Positions 7,920 to 15,719 of a DNA stretch of 64,000 nt are shown here, piece by piece. Source of the DNA: Mycobacterium sp. M26. Its GTDB lineage: Bacteria; Actinomycetota; Actinomycetes; Mycobacteriales; Mycobacteriaceae. The stretch covers positions 3,440,468 to 3,504,467 of the forward strand of contig NZ_LN929908.1 in the NCBI RefSeq assembly GCF_001494595.1, given 5' to 3'. Position 1 is the first letter of the stretch, and the number at the start of each line of letters is the position of its first letter. A model generated the notes under the pieces. That model was not told where the DNA came from. It saw only the letters and a list, made by a program, of their open reading frames with translations, and did not search any database. The position numbers were made by a program, and so were the translations under genes.

Positions 7920-9149
7920 ATGACCACCATCGAGAAAGTCCCCAGCCACCTCGTCACCGACTTCGACGTCTACGATCCGACCCTTGCCGAACCGGTCGAC
8001 GTCATGCAGGACAAGATGGCCGAACTCGCAGCCATCGGACCGGTCGTCTACTCGACCGCGCACGGCGGGCACTGGATCATCACCCGCTACAAGGAAATCC
8101 ACGACGTCCTGACCGATACCGACACCTTCTCCAGCTATCCGAACAACCTGGTCACTCCGGCCGACTTCGGCCGGTTCATCCCGCTGGAGCTCGATCCGCC
8201 GGAGCACACCGCCTACCGCCACGCCCTGCAACCGCTGTTCAGCCCTCAGCGCATGAAGCGGCTGGCCGACGAGATCCGTGACGTGGTCAACGAGCTGATC
8301 GACGGATTCGCCGCCACGGGACACGCAGAGTTCGTTGAAGAATTCGCTCATGAACTGCCCGCGAGAGTCTTTCTGGCACTGATGGACTGGCCCCTCGCGG
8401 ATGCCCCGATGTTCACCGAAGCCACCGACACGGTGCTGTTCGGCAAGCCCGGCGGCACCAAGGAGGAATCCGACCAGGCCATCATGATGGCGGCGATGAC
8501 GATCGCCGGCTACTTCAGCACGGTGATCGCCGATCGACGGGCCAACCCCGGCGATGACGCCACCTCGACACTGATCCACACCGAGGTCGAACTTCCCGAC
8601 GGCACCCGCCTGCTCACCGACGAAGAACTGTTCCGGATGTTCTTTCTGCTCCTCATGGGGGGCCTGCACACCGTCCAAGGGTCGCTCGCGTGGTCGATCG
8701 TGCACTTGGTCAACAATCCCGAGCAACGTCAGGCGATCATCGACGACCCCACCTTGATCCCGAAGGCGGTTGAAGAGATTCTCCGCATGGAGGCCGCCGT
8801 CTCGGCAGGCCGTCGTGTCACCCGCGACACGGAACTGGCCGGGGTCGAGCTGTCCGAGGGAGACCAGCTGATCGTCCTGCTGTGCACCGCAAACCGGGAT
8901 CCGGAGTACTTCGACTCCCCCGCCACCTTCGATGTCGGGCGCACTCCCAACCGGCACCTGTCGTTCGGGTCCGGACCGCACCGCTGCCTGGGGTCCCATC
9001 TCGGACGCATCGAGCTGACCGTCGCCCTCGAGGAACTCCACCGACGCATCCCCGACTACCGACTCGTCGAGTCCGATCCCCCGGTGTTCCACTCCACCCA
9101 GGTGCGGGGATGCCGCCGAATGCCGATCACCTTCACCCCCGAGAAGTGA
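7920..9149 (+). CDS. Cytochrome P450
   Basis: This soluble 409-residue monooxygenase has the heme-binding loop FGSGPHRCLG with axial C356, the K-helix E286-x-x-R289, and DPPEHTAYR in the C-helix region. The I-helix reads MGGLHTVQGS: Thr251 is kept but the usual acidic residue before it is His250, which is unusual for proton delivery. The ATG at 7920 follows GAGGAGA that overlaps the SDR stop. Electrons probably come from the ferredoxin at 6711. The substrate is unknown; the neighbours suggest a hydrophobic alicyclic or steroid-like acid. Confidence 0.93.
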   Translation: MTTIEKVPSHLVTDFDVYDPTLAEPVDVMQDKMAELAAIGPVVYSTAHGGHWIITRYKEIHDVLTDTDTFSSYPNNLVTPADFGRFIPLELDPPEHTAYRHALQPLFSPQRMKRLADEIRDVVNELIDGFAATGHAEFVEEFAHELPARVFLALMDWPLADAPMFTEATDTVLFGKPGGTKEESDQAIMMAAMTIAGYFSTVIADRRANPGDDATSTLIHTEVELPDGTRLLTDEELFRMFFLLLMGGLHTVQGSLAWSIVHLVNNPEQRQAIIDDPTLIPKAVEEILRMEAAVSAGRRVTRDTELAGVELSEGDQLIVLLCTANRDPEYFDSPATFDVGRTPNRHLSFGSGPHRCLGSHLGRIELTVALEELHRRIPDYRLVESDPPVFHSTQVRGCRRMPITFTPEK

Positions 9150-9156
9150 GACCGCA

Positions 9157-10338
9157 ATGACCACGTCACTTCCCCGCCAGGACCGAATTCGCCGGGCGAT
9201 CGAACTATTGCGCAATGACACCACTGACAAGCTCGACGACGTCGTGGGATTCACCGCGGAGGAGTTCATCGATCCGGTGCTGGCTCAGGAGGAACGCGAC
9301 TACGTCTTCGGACGGGTGCCGTCCATCGTCGCGCACGGCTCGGAGATCGCGAAACCGTACGACTTCCTCACCGTCACGATGCCCCGCAACAACGTCCTGG
9401 TGGTGCGTCAAAAAGACGGTGGCGTCAAGGCATTCGTGAATCTGTGCCGGCACCGCGGTGCGCTGCTGGAACAGAACGAGAAGGGTCGGTGCCGGTTCTT
9501 TTCGTGCGCCTACCACCGGTGGTCCTACGACCCTGACGGGTCGCTACGGATGATCACGCGGGACAACACGTTCGGCGACATCGACCGCAGCGCACAGGGT
9601 TTGGTCGAACTGCCCTGCGAGGAACGCCATGGCTTCATCTGGCTCGTCGACAACGCACAGGCCTCGATCAACGTTGCCGAATGGTTGGGCCCGGAGATGG
9701 ACGCGATCCTCGCCGGCTATCGCCTCGACGAACTGACGTGCTTCCGTGCGGCCGGATTCGACGAACCGACAAACTGGAAGATCATGCAGGACGCGTTCCT
9801 GGACGGCTACCACATCCAGTACGCGCACCCGAACTCCGCGGGCAAGATCATCCACACCAATGTGATGGCCTTCGAGGATTTCGGGAGGCACTGCCGGTTC
9901 ATCGCACCGCGCAAGTCCATCGACCGCTGGCTCGAAGAGGACCCCGGGGATCAGCCACTGGACCCCTATGTCACCGAAACGCACTTCCTGCTGCCCAACA
10001 GCACCCTGTTGCGCCAGCCCGATCATTTCCAGCTGCTGACGTTCCGGCCGCATCCGAGCGACCCCACCCGGTCGCGGATGGAGCAGCGTCTGATGGTGCC
10101 CTCGGTGGAGGCATCCGGCATCGAAGAAGCGCACTGGCAGAACCGGTGGGACAAGAACTGGCAGATCCTGCTGACCGTGCTGCACGAAGAGGACTTCCCG
10201 CTGCTTCGCGACTCCCAGCAGGGCATGGGAAGTGCCGATGCCGGCGGAATGTTACTGGGCCGCAATGAGGTTGCCAATCAGGTGTTCCACCGGGAGATCA
10301 GGAAGCTGCTCGCTGCCGGCCGCACCGCCACGTCATGA
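9157..10338 (+). CDS. Rieske non-heme iron oxygenase, large subunit
   Basis: This 393-residue oxygenase binds a 2Fe-2S Rieske cluster through C97-x-H99 (CRHRG) and C117-x2-H120 (CAYHRW). The mononuclear iron site includes H219 and H224 in DGYHIQYAH, with the conserved bridging Asp D216. No beta subunit gene is adjacent, as in KshA-type or demethylase-type single-subunit oxygenases. It lies seven bases after the P450 and is followed five bases later by a GNAT gene. A reductase must come from elsewhere. It may hydroxylate or demethylate the same substrate family as the P450. Confidence 0.92.
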   Translation: MTTSLPRQDRIRRAIELLRNDTTDKLDDVVGFTAEEFIDPVLAQEERDYVFGRVPSIVAHGSEIAKPYDFLTVTMPRNNVLVVRQKDGGVKAFVNLCRHRGALLEQNEKGRCRFFSCAYHRWSYDPDGSLRMITRDNTFGDIDRSAQGLVELPCEERHGFIWLVDNAQASINVAEWLGPEMDAILAGYRLDELTCFRAAGFDEPTNWKIMQDAFLDGYHIQYAHPNSAGKIIHTNVMAFEDFGRHCRFIAPRKSIDRWLEEDPGDQPLDPYVTETHFLLPNSTLLRQPDHFQLLTFRPHPSDPTRSRMEQRLMVPSVEASGIEEAHWQNRWDKNWQILLTVLHEEDFPLLRDSQQGMGSADAGGMLLGRNEVANQVFHREIRKLLAAGRTATS

Positions 10339-10342
10339 TCCG

Positions 10343-11203
10343 ATGATCAAGTACGAGTGGCGAACCGACCTCAGCGCCCCCGAGGCCGACGAGCTGGCCG
10401 ATCTTCTGCACCGCGCATCGGTCTACGATGCCGAACCCGGCTACAGCACCATTGATTTCGAGTCGGTACTGCAAGCCATGTCGTCGAAGGACTCTCGGGA
10501 CCGACATCTGCTCATCTGGATGCTGCCGCACCCGACCGCATTGGATCAGCCCGACGTGCCCGAGCGGATCGCCGGTCTGGTCCGCCTGCGACACCTCGGA
10601 GACGGACATGCCGACGGCACAGCCGTCATCGATCCGAACCTGCGCTCGATCGGCATCATGACGTTGTTGACCGAACGACTAGGCCTCGACACCACGGGCC
10701 CAAGCGGCTGGCTCGGCACCGGCGCCCACACCATCTCCTGCTGGGCCAGGGGTAACCACCCGGCCGCTGGACGGCTCAGCAATCGGTTCCTGGTCCCCCG
10801 AATTCGGCAGGTGTGGCAACTCATCCGCGGCACCGAGCCGGACCCGGACCTTGCCGGCGCCCCGGTCCTCGAGCCACTTCAGACCACCGACGCGCTGACG
10901 CGCTATGCGCTGCGGGAAGCGGGCCGCATCGTCGCGGCCGCATCGCTGAACACCCGCACGGTCGACTCCGAGGAGTTCGGCCTGTGCGGCGTCGTCAGTG
11001 ACATCGACACGCCGCCATCAGCCCCCGCCGGTGCGCTGCGGCGATTCCTCTGCGGCATCGGCGTCGTCGCCCGGGATGCAGGCCGCACGGGTGTGGTCAT
11101 CAACGTCGACTCCGACGAACTGCCTGTCGTCCAAGCCGCCCGGCTGGCCGGCTTCCACCATGACCGCACCGACGTTCGTTACCAACTCGGAGGTATCCCG
11201 TGA
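10343..11203 (+). CDS. GNAT acetyltransferase-like protein, MshD-like two-domain type
   Basis: This 286-residue protein appears to hold two tandem GNAT-like halves. The stretch SCWARGNHPAAGRLSNRF followed by RIRQVWQL resembles the linker region of mycothiol synthase MshD (WA-x-G-x-HPAA). The second half (AGALRRFLCGIGVVARDAG and VINVDSDELPVVQAARLAGF) also looks GNAT-like. The ATG at 10343 is four bases past the Rieske stop, and its own stop overlaps the next gene by GTGA. A real MshD would not be expected inside a catabolic operon, so a different acyl acceptor is likely. Confidence 0.65.
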   Translation: MIKYEWRTDLSAPEADELADLLHRASVYDAEPGYSTIDFESVLQAMSSKDSRDRHLLIWMLPHPTALDQPDVPERIAGLVRLRHLGDGHADGTAVIDPNLRSIGIMTLLTERLGLDTTGPSGWLGTGAHTISCWARGNHPAAGRLSNRFLVPRIRQVWQLIRGTEPDPDLAGAPVLEPLQTTDALTRYALREAGRIVAAASLNTRTVDSEEFGLCGVVSDIDTPPSAPAGALRRFLCGIGVVARDAGRTGVVINVDSDELPVVQAARLAGFHHDRTDVRYQLGGIP

Positions 11204-11949
11204 GCGTGGCGCTCGCACCCGACGACCTCGTCGCCACGGTCGAGGCCCACGGCCGGGCCGTCGCCGCCGCCGACAACAAGACCGTGCTGGCCGACTTCAT
11301 GCCAGACCGGATAGGCCAACTGATCGCCTCGGCCGACGTACCACGAACCCTGAAGTGTTCACAGGTGCAGAGCATCACCGCGGTTGCCGACGGCGGTTAC
11401 GACGCCGTGATCCGTTACACCAGACCCGACGACAGCTGGTTGGAACTGCGCAGCCGCTGGATCTTGTTCGAGGACGGCACCTGGCGGGTGCGCTCGGTGC
11501 GCAACATTCCCGATACTCCACCATGGATCGATCTGACGGGTCCCTCCCCCGACGGGCTCGACGCGCCGCACTGGGAGGGCCTGCGCGCGGGCAGGCTGGT
11601 GCTGCAACAGTGCAGCGATTGTTCGAGCTGGATCTGGTCGCCGCGACCGATCTGCCCCCAATGCCATTCCTTCGCCATCTCGTGGCGGGCCGTCGAACCG
11701 GTGGGCACCGTGTTCTCCTGGACGCGCACCTGGCAACCGTTCTCGCCGCAGAGCACCGGACATCTGCCGTACGTCGTCGTACTCGTCGCTCTCCCCGCTG
11801 CCGGCGGACGCCGTGTCGTCGGGGTGTTGACCCCGGCAGACGGGGTGACACCACGAATCGGCGCTTCGGTAAGGGGGACGATCGAGCAACCACCCGATGA
11901 GCACCACTGGCCGCTGCTGCGCTGGCACCTCGAGGAGACGCCCCGATGA
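11200..11949 (+). CDS. NTF2/SnoaL-like domain fused to DUF35 (Zn-ribbon plus OB-fold) protein
   Basis: This 249-residue protein has two parts. Residues 1-110 look like an NTF2/SnoaL-type domain (DDLVATVEAHGRAVAAADN, WILFEDGTWRVRSV). Residues 115-249 form a DUF35 rubredoxin-like zinc ribbon with C138, C141, C152 and C155 (CSDC, CPQC) and an OB fold. DUF35 proteins partner SCP2-type thiolase homologs, as in the ChsH2-Ltp2 steroid side-chain aldolase. Starts and stops overlap both neighbours (GTGA, ATGA), so it is translated with the thiolase-like protein downstream, its expected partner. Confidence 0.85.
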   Translation: MSVALAPDDLVATVEAHGRAVAAADNKTVLADFMPDRIGQLIASADVPRTLKCSQVQSITAVADGGYDAVIRYTRPDDSWLELRSRWILFEDGTWRVRSVRNIPDTPPWIDLTGPSPDGLDAPHWEGLRAGRLVLQQCSDCSSWIWSPRPICPQCHSFAISWRAVEPVGTVFSWTRTWQPFSPQSTGHLPYVVVLVALPAAGGRRVVGVLTPADGVTPRIGASVRGTIEQPPDEHHWPLLRWHLEETPR

Positions 11950-13112
11950 CCGGGTTCCGTGGCTCGACCGCGGTTGTCGGGGTTGGTGCCACCGACTACT
12001 ACAAGCGCGGCAGCAGCCCCTTCTCGTCGGCACAACTGGTATTGCAGGCCATCCTGGCGGCTTGCCGGGACGCCGGCGCAGACCCCCGACGGATCGACGG
12101 ATTCGTCTCATACGCAGGCGATTCCAGCGAGGGACTTGCTATCGGCGCGGCCCTCGGGGTACACGAGGTGCGCTGGTCAACCCAGATCTGGGGTGGTGGC
12201 GGCGGCGCGGTGGCCGCGGCGGTGAACTGTGCCGCCGCGGCGGTCTACAGCGGCCAGGCCGAGTGCGTGGCCGTCTACCGCGGACTCAGCGAGGCCACCG
12301 ACGGCCGGGGGGCGTTCAACAAGGGGCACATGGGCCACCTCTACACCGCGCACGGCATGCTGGCACCGCCACAGGTCTGCGCACTGCGCACTCAACGCAT
12401 GCTGGAAGTCGACGGCGTCCCGGTGTCGGCCCTCGAGGCAGTGTCGATGGCCGGTTATCACCACGCGCAGAACAACCCTCGGGCCGTGGCCTATGGCCGA
12501 CCGTTGGACCACGACCGCTATACCGACTCCCGGCCCATCTCCGAACCGCTGCGGTTGTTCGACTGCTCGCGGGAAAATGACGGCGCCACAGCCATTCTCG
12601 TGGTTGCCGCCGACAAGGTGGCCGACTATCGCGGCCGCCCCGCCTACATCCTGTCCGGAGTTCAGGGTGCGGCGGCGGGCTGGAGCGAATCAGTGGAGAA
12701 CGAGGATCGTTACACCAGCGCGGGTTTCCACCCCGCTCTGGTGGAACGGCTCTGGCAGGGCGCAGGCATCACGGCCGACGACGTGGATGTGGCCCAGGTG
12801 TACGAGAACTTCACCGGACCGGCGGTGGCCTCGATGATTGACCACGGGCTCTGCCCGCCCGGCCCCGCTGCCGGAGAGTTCCTGACACTGCAGAATCTGA
12901 CCGTCGAACGCGGTCGATTGCCGATCAACACCGCGGGCGGCAACATCGCCGAGGGCTTTGTCCACGGTATCGGGTTGGTGGCCGAGGCGGTGCGTCAGAT
13001 CAGAGGCGGATCACCCAATCCTGTTCCGAACGCAGAGATTTCCCTGCTGATCGGCGGCCCCATGGCACCATTGGTGAGTTCGACCGTATTCGGCGCCGCT
13101 GCCACAGTGTGA
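11946..13112 (+). CDS. SCP2-thiolase-like protein lacking the nucleophilic Cys, candidate Ltp-type retro-aldolase
   Basis: This 388-residue thiolase-superfamily protein (lipid-transfer-protein group) opens with STAVVGVGATDYYKR and keeps the late block NTAGGNIAEGFVHGIG. The position of the nucleophilic Cys is occupied by Gly (IWGGGGGAVAAA), and the C-terminal Cys is replaced in LLIGGPMAP. The same losses are seen in Ltp2-type enzymes, which together with a DUF35 partner cleave C-C bonds by retro-aldol chemistry in sterol side-chain breakdown. The DUF35 gene directly upstream overlaps by ATGA. An aldolase role is an inference from these two facts. Confidence 0.82.
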   Translation: MTGFRGSTAVVGVGATDYYKRGSSPFSSAQLVLQAILAACRDAGADPRRIDGFVSYAGDSSEGLAIGAALGVHEVRWSTQIWGGGGGAVAAAVNCAAAAVYSGQAECVAVYRGLSEATDGRGAFNKGHMGHLYTAHGMLAPPQVCALRTQRMLEVDGVPVSALEAVSMAGYHHAQNNPRAVAYGRPLDHDRYTDSRPISEPLRLFDCSRENDGATAILVVAADKVADYRGRPAYILSGVQGAAAGWSESVENEDRYTSAGFHPALVERLWQGAGITADDVDVAQVYENFTGPAVASMIDHGLCPPGPAAGEFLTLQNLTVERGRLPINTAGGNIAEGFVHGIGLVAEAVRQIRGGSPNPVPNAEISLLIGGPMAPLVSSTVFGAAATV

Positions 13113-13146
13113 CCGCGACAAGCGATATCACGTATCAAGGAGAACG

Positions 13147-14670
13147 ATGGCGACGACAGTAGCTTCGGCACTGCGCTGGTGGGCCCGGACCGAGGGCGAC
13201 CGCGAAGCCCTGGTGGTCGGTTCGGATCGGCTCAGTTATCGCCAGCTCCACGCTTGGACGGGTCGGCTGGCCCGCCGGTTGGCCGACGACGGGGTCAAGC
13301 CCGGGACGCGCATCGGCCTGCTGGCCCCGAACTCGCTGCAGTGGCCGGTCATCGCACTGGCGATCATGAAAACTGGTGCGGTACTGGTCCCGCTCAACGC
13401 TCGGCTCAAACCCGCTGAGATTCGCAAGATCGCCGACGACGCTGAGATCAGCGCCATCATCGCCGCGCCCACTCACCTCTGCGAGGCGAACGAGGCCGCC
13501 ACGGCCGGGCGCGAGTTCGCCGTGTGGGATGCGGCCGCCGCCGACAGTCTCCGCGTCGGCGAGGTCGATGATTTCGTGGTCGATCCAGACCCCCAGGACC
13601 CGATCGCCATCATCTTCACCAGCGGCTCAACCGGCCTGTCCAAGGGTGTCATTCTGACCAGCCAGACACTGATGGGCATGGTGCTGGAGAACACCCTCAC
13701 CGAGGCGGGCTTCTGTCCGGGCACCGTGACCCTGCTCGTGTTGCCGCTGGCCTTCACCCCCGGGCTGGTCTACGGCGTGCTGATCACCACGGTCCTGGGC
13801 GGCACGCTGATCGTCGAGCCTGAACTCAAGCCGGCCAACGCTGTCACCCTGATCGAAAAGTACTCGGTGAAAACCTTATTCGGTGTTCCACTGGTCTTCG
13901 ACGCCCTTTCCCGGACTCAGGAGTTCGCCCATTCGGATCTGAGTTCACTGCAGACCGCCATCGTGGGCGGGGCAGCCGTACCACCGGATCTGTTGCGCCG
14001 GTGGGCTGACAAGGGTGTGCTGCTCCGCCAGATCTACGGCATGACCGAGGCAGGCGGTGTGGCAACCGCGACGATCACGTCCGAAGCCCTCGACCATCCG
14101 GACTCCTGCGGTAGTGGCTCGATCTTCACCGAAGTAGCCGTGATGACGGCTGACGGGTCATTGGCAGCACCTGGAGAGCCTGGTGAACTGGTGGTGCGCG
14201 GCCCCGGTGTGACGCCCGGGTACTGGAACGATCCGCAGACGACGGCCGTCGCATTCCGCGACGGCTGGTTGCACAGCGGGGATCTGGGCGTCGCGGACGA
14301 CGCGGGACGGATCCGGTTCCTGGACCGGATGAAGGAGCTCATCATCTCGGGTGGGATCAACATCTCCCCCGTGGAATTGGAGTCGACGATCGCCACCCTG
14401 GGCGGGGTTGCCGAGGTCGCCGTGATTGCGGTAGCCGACGAGCGTTTCGGGGAGACTCCTGCTGCGATCATCACGGTCACCGGCGGCGCGGCACTCGACG
14501 AGTCCGCCGTAGTCGCGCACTGCGAGAAATTGTTGTCCGATTACAAGGTCCCGCGCTATGTGGTGCTTCAGCGCGATCCGCTTCCCCGCTTGCCCAGCGG
14601 CAAGCTGGACAAGAACGCCATCCGCTCGGCGTACCGCGACATCCCGGATCGATTCGGCAAGGTGCGTTGA
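13147..14670 (+). CDS. Acyl-CoA synthetase (FadD-type, AMP-dependent)
   Basis: This 507-residue ANL-superfamily ligase has the P-loop-like motif IIFTSGSTGLSKG, the YGMTEAGG motif, the hinge region around FLDRMKELIISGG and the A10 lysine in PRLPSGKLDK. It activates a carboxylic acid to acyl-AMP and then to the CoA thioester. It starts with ATG 34 bases after the thiolase-like gene, preceded by AAGGAGA. It is the last gene before the mce operon, an arrangement that recalls fadD5 next to mce1. It could activate acids imported by Mce or made by the P450/ALDH genes. Confidence 0.92.
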   Translation: MATTVASALRWWARTEGDREALVVGSDRLSYRQLHAWTGRLARRLADDGVKPGTRIGLLAPNSLQWPVIALAIMKTGAVLVPLNARLKPAEIRKIADDAEISAIIAAPTHLCEANEAATAGREFAVWDAAAADSLRVGEVDDFVVDPDPQDPIAIIFTSGSTGLSKGVILTSQTLMGMVLENTLTEAGFCPGTVTLLVLPLAFTPGLVYGVLITTVLGGTLIVEPELKPANAVTLIEKYSVKTLFGVPLVFDALSRTQEFAHSDLSSLQTAIVGGAAVPPDLLRRWADKGVLLRQIYGMTEAGGVATATITSEALDHPDSCGSGSIFTEVAVMTADGSLAAPGEPGELVVRGPGVTPGYWNDPQTTAVAFRDGWLHSGDLGVADDAGRIRFLDRMKELIISGGINISPVELESTIATLGGVAEVAVIAVADERFGETPAAIITVTGGAALDESAVVAHCEKLLSDYKVPRYVVLQRDPLPRLPSGKLDKNAIRSAYRDIPDRFGKVR

Positions 14671-14709
14671 TTGGTCACCGACAGCGGTGCGCCCATACGC
14701 TGGCGGATA

Positions 14710-14773
14710 GCCTCACGAGGCGGCTACCTGCATAAACCGGCGGGCTAGCCCTTAAGGGGTACAAAATAGCCCC
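14710..14773. promoter_or_regulatory. Cluster of palindromes upstream of the mce operon
   Basis: The 268-bp gap between the FadD gene and yrbEA holds GCCTC-AC-GAGGC at 14710-14721, the perfect palindrome GGGCTAGCCC at 14742-14751 and, overlapping it, CCCTTAAGGG at 14749-14758. GGGG at 14756-14759 can also pair with CCCC at 14770-14773. No T run follows, so this looks more like operator DNA for the mce promoter than a terminator. Apart from a doubtful 40-codon ORF nothing else was seen in the gap. Confidence 0.45.
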
Positions 14774-14819
14774 CATCGAGGAGCAGCAACCGCAGCAAAG
14801 GTCAAGATACGGTTCGGCA

Positions 14820-14942
14820 ATGCCGCCGGTCGCCAACGTCGAGCCCGGGCAGCTGACCGTTCCGGCGCTGCCACCGGTCCGGTTCCGCGCGAACCGGGGC
14901 GATTCCAGCAACTCCGTTAAGCGCTCCGGAGAGCGCCCGTGA
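14820..14942 (+). CDS. Possible 40-residue leader ORF coupled to yrbEA
   Basis: An ATG at 14820 opens 40 codons ending in a TGA that overlaps the GTG start of yrbEA by GTGA. The product is Pro- and Arg-rich, begins MPPVANVEPGQL, and has no recognisable domain. No ribosome site precedes the ATG. It may be a chance frame, or a leader peptide that couples translation of the permease gene. Reported because the overlap has the same form as the true gene junctions in this operon. Confidence 0.2.
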   Translation: MPPVANVEPGQLTVPALPPVRFRANRGDSSNSVKRSGERP

Positions 14943-15706
14943 CCGCGAGCAGCACCCTCGCCAAGCCGGTACGGGCCTTTGGTGGATTCATCGGCATGTC
15001 CTTGGACACGTTCGTGTTGATGTTCCGCCCACCGTTCGCGTGGCAGGAGTACCTCCTGCAAACCTGGTTCGTCGCGCGCGTATCGGTGCTGCCGGCGTTG
15101 ATGCTCACACTCCCGTACTCGGTGCTCCTGGTGTTCACCTTCAACATTCTTCTCGGCGAGTTCGGTGCGGCTGACTTCTCCGGCACTGGCGCCGCTATCG
15201 GCACCGTGAATCAGATCGGTCCCATCGTCACGGTTCTCGTGGTCTCGGGCGCAGGGGCGACCGCCATGTGCGCTGACCTCGGAGCCCGAACGATCCGGGA
15301 GGAGCTCGACGCGCTGAAAGTGATGGGCATCAATCCCATTCAAGCGCTGGTCGTCCCCCGAGTGCTCGCAGCGACGACCGTCGCGCTGGCCCTATCGGCG
15401 ACAGTAATCCTCACCGGCCTCGCGGGCGCCTACATCTTCTGCGTGTACATCCAGCATGTCTCACCGGGCGCCTTTGCCGCCGGAATGACGCTACTCACCG
15501 GGATGGGCGACGTCATCGTCTCGCTGACCAAGGCAACCCTGTTTGGTCTCGCGGCGGGTCTTATCGCTTGCTACAAAGGCATTTCCGTCGGCGGCGGCCC
15601 CGCCGGGGTCGGCAATGCCGTCAACGAGACCGTCGTGTTCACCTTCATGGTCCTGTTCGCCATCAACGTGATCGTCACCGCGGTCGGCATCCAGTTCACC
15701 GTGTGA
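14939..15706 (+). CDS. yrbEA: YrbE-type (MlaE family) permease A of the Mce transporter
   Basis: This 255-residue integral membrane permease has about five helices and the MlaE hallmarks GAGATAMCADLGARTIREELDAL and VMGINPIQALVVPRVLA. It forms, with YrbEB, the membrane core of an Mce ABC transporter that imports lipids or sterols, powered by a MceG/Mkl ATPase encoded elsewhere. The GTG at 14939 has GGAGAG upstream; no earlier start gives the usual N-terminus. YrbEB follows 13 bases after the stop. Confidence 0.95.
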   Translation: MTASSTLAKPVRAFGGFIGMSLDTFVLMFRPPFAWQEYLLQTWFVARVSVLPALMLTLPYSVLLVFTFNILLGEFGAADFSGTGAAIGTVNQIGPIVTVLVVSGAGATAMCADLGARTIREELDALKVMGINPIQALVVPRVLAATTVALALSATVILTGLAGAYIFCVYIQHVSPGAFAAGMTLLTGMGDVIVSLTKATLFGLAAGLIACYKGISVGGGPAGVGNAVNETVVFTFMVLFAINVIVTAVGIQFTV

Positions 15707-15719
15707 TGGGGGCCGACCA

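Noticed and set aside
7686..9269. 527-codon minus-strand frame over the SDR and P450
   Set aside because: Antisense to a P450 with all motifs; composition is low in hydrophobic core patterns and no ribosome site or family was seen.
11946..13112. Calling this gene a thiolase
   Set aside because: Both catalytic cysteines are absent and a DUF35 partner overlaps it, so thiolysis is unlikely.
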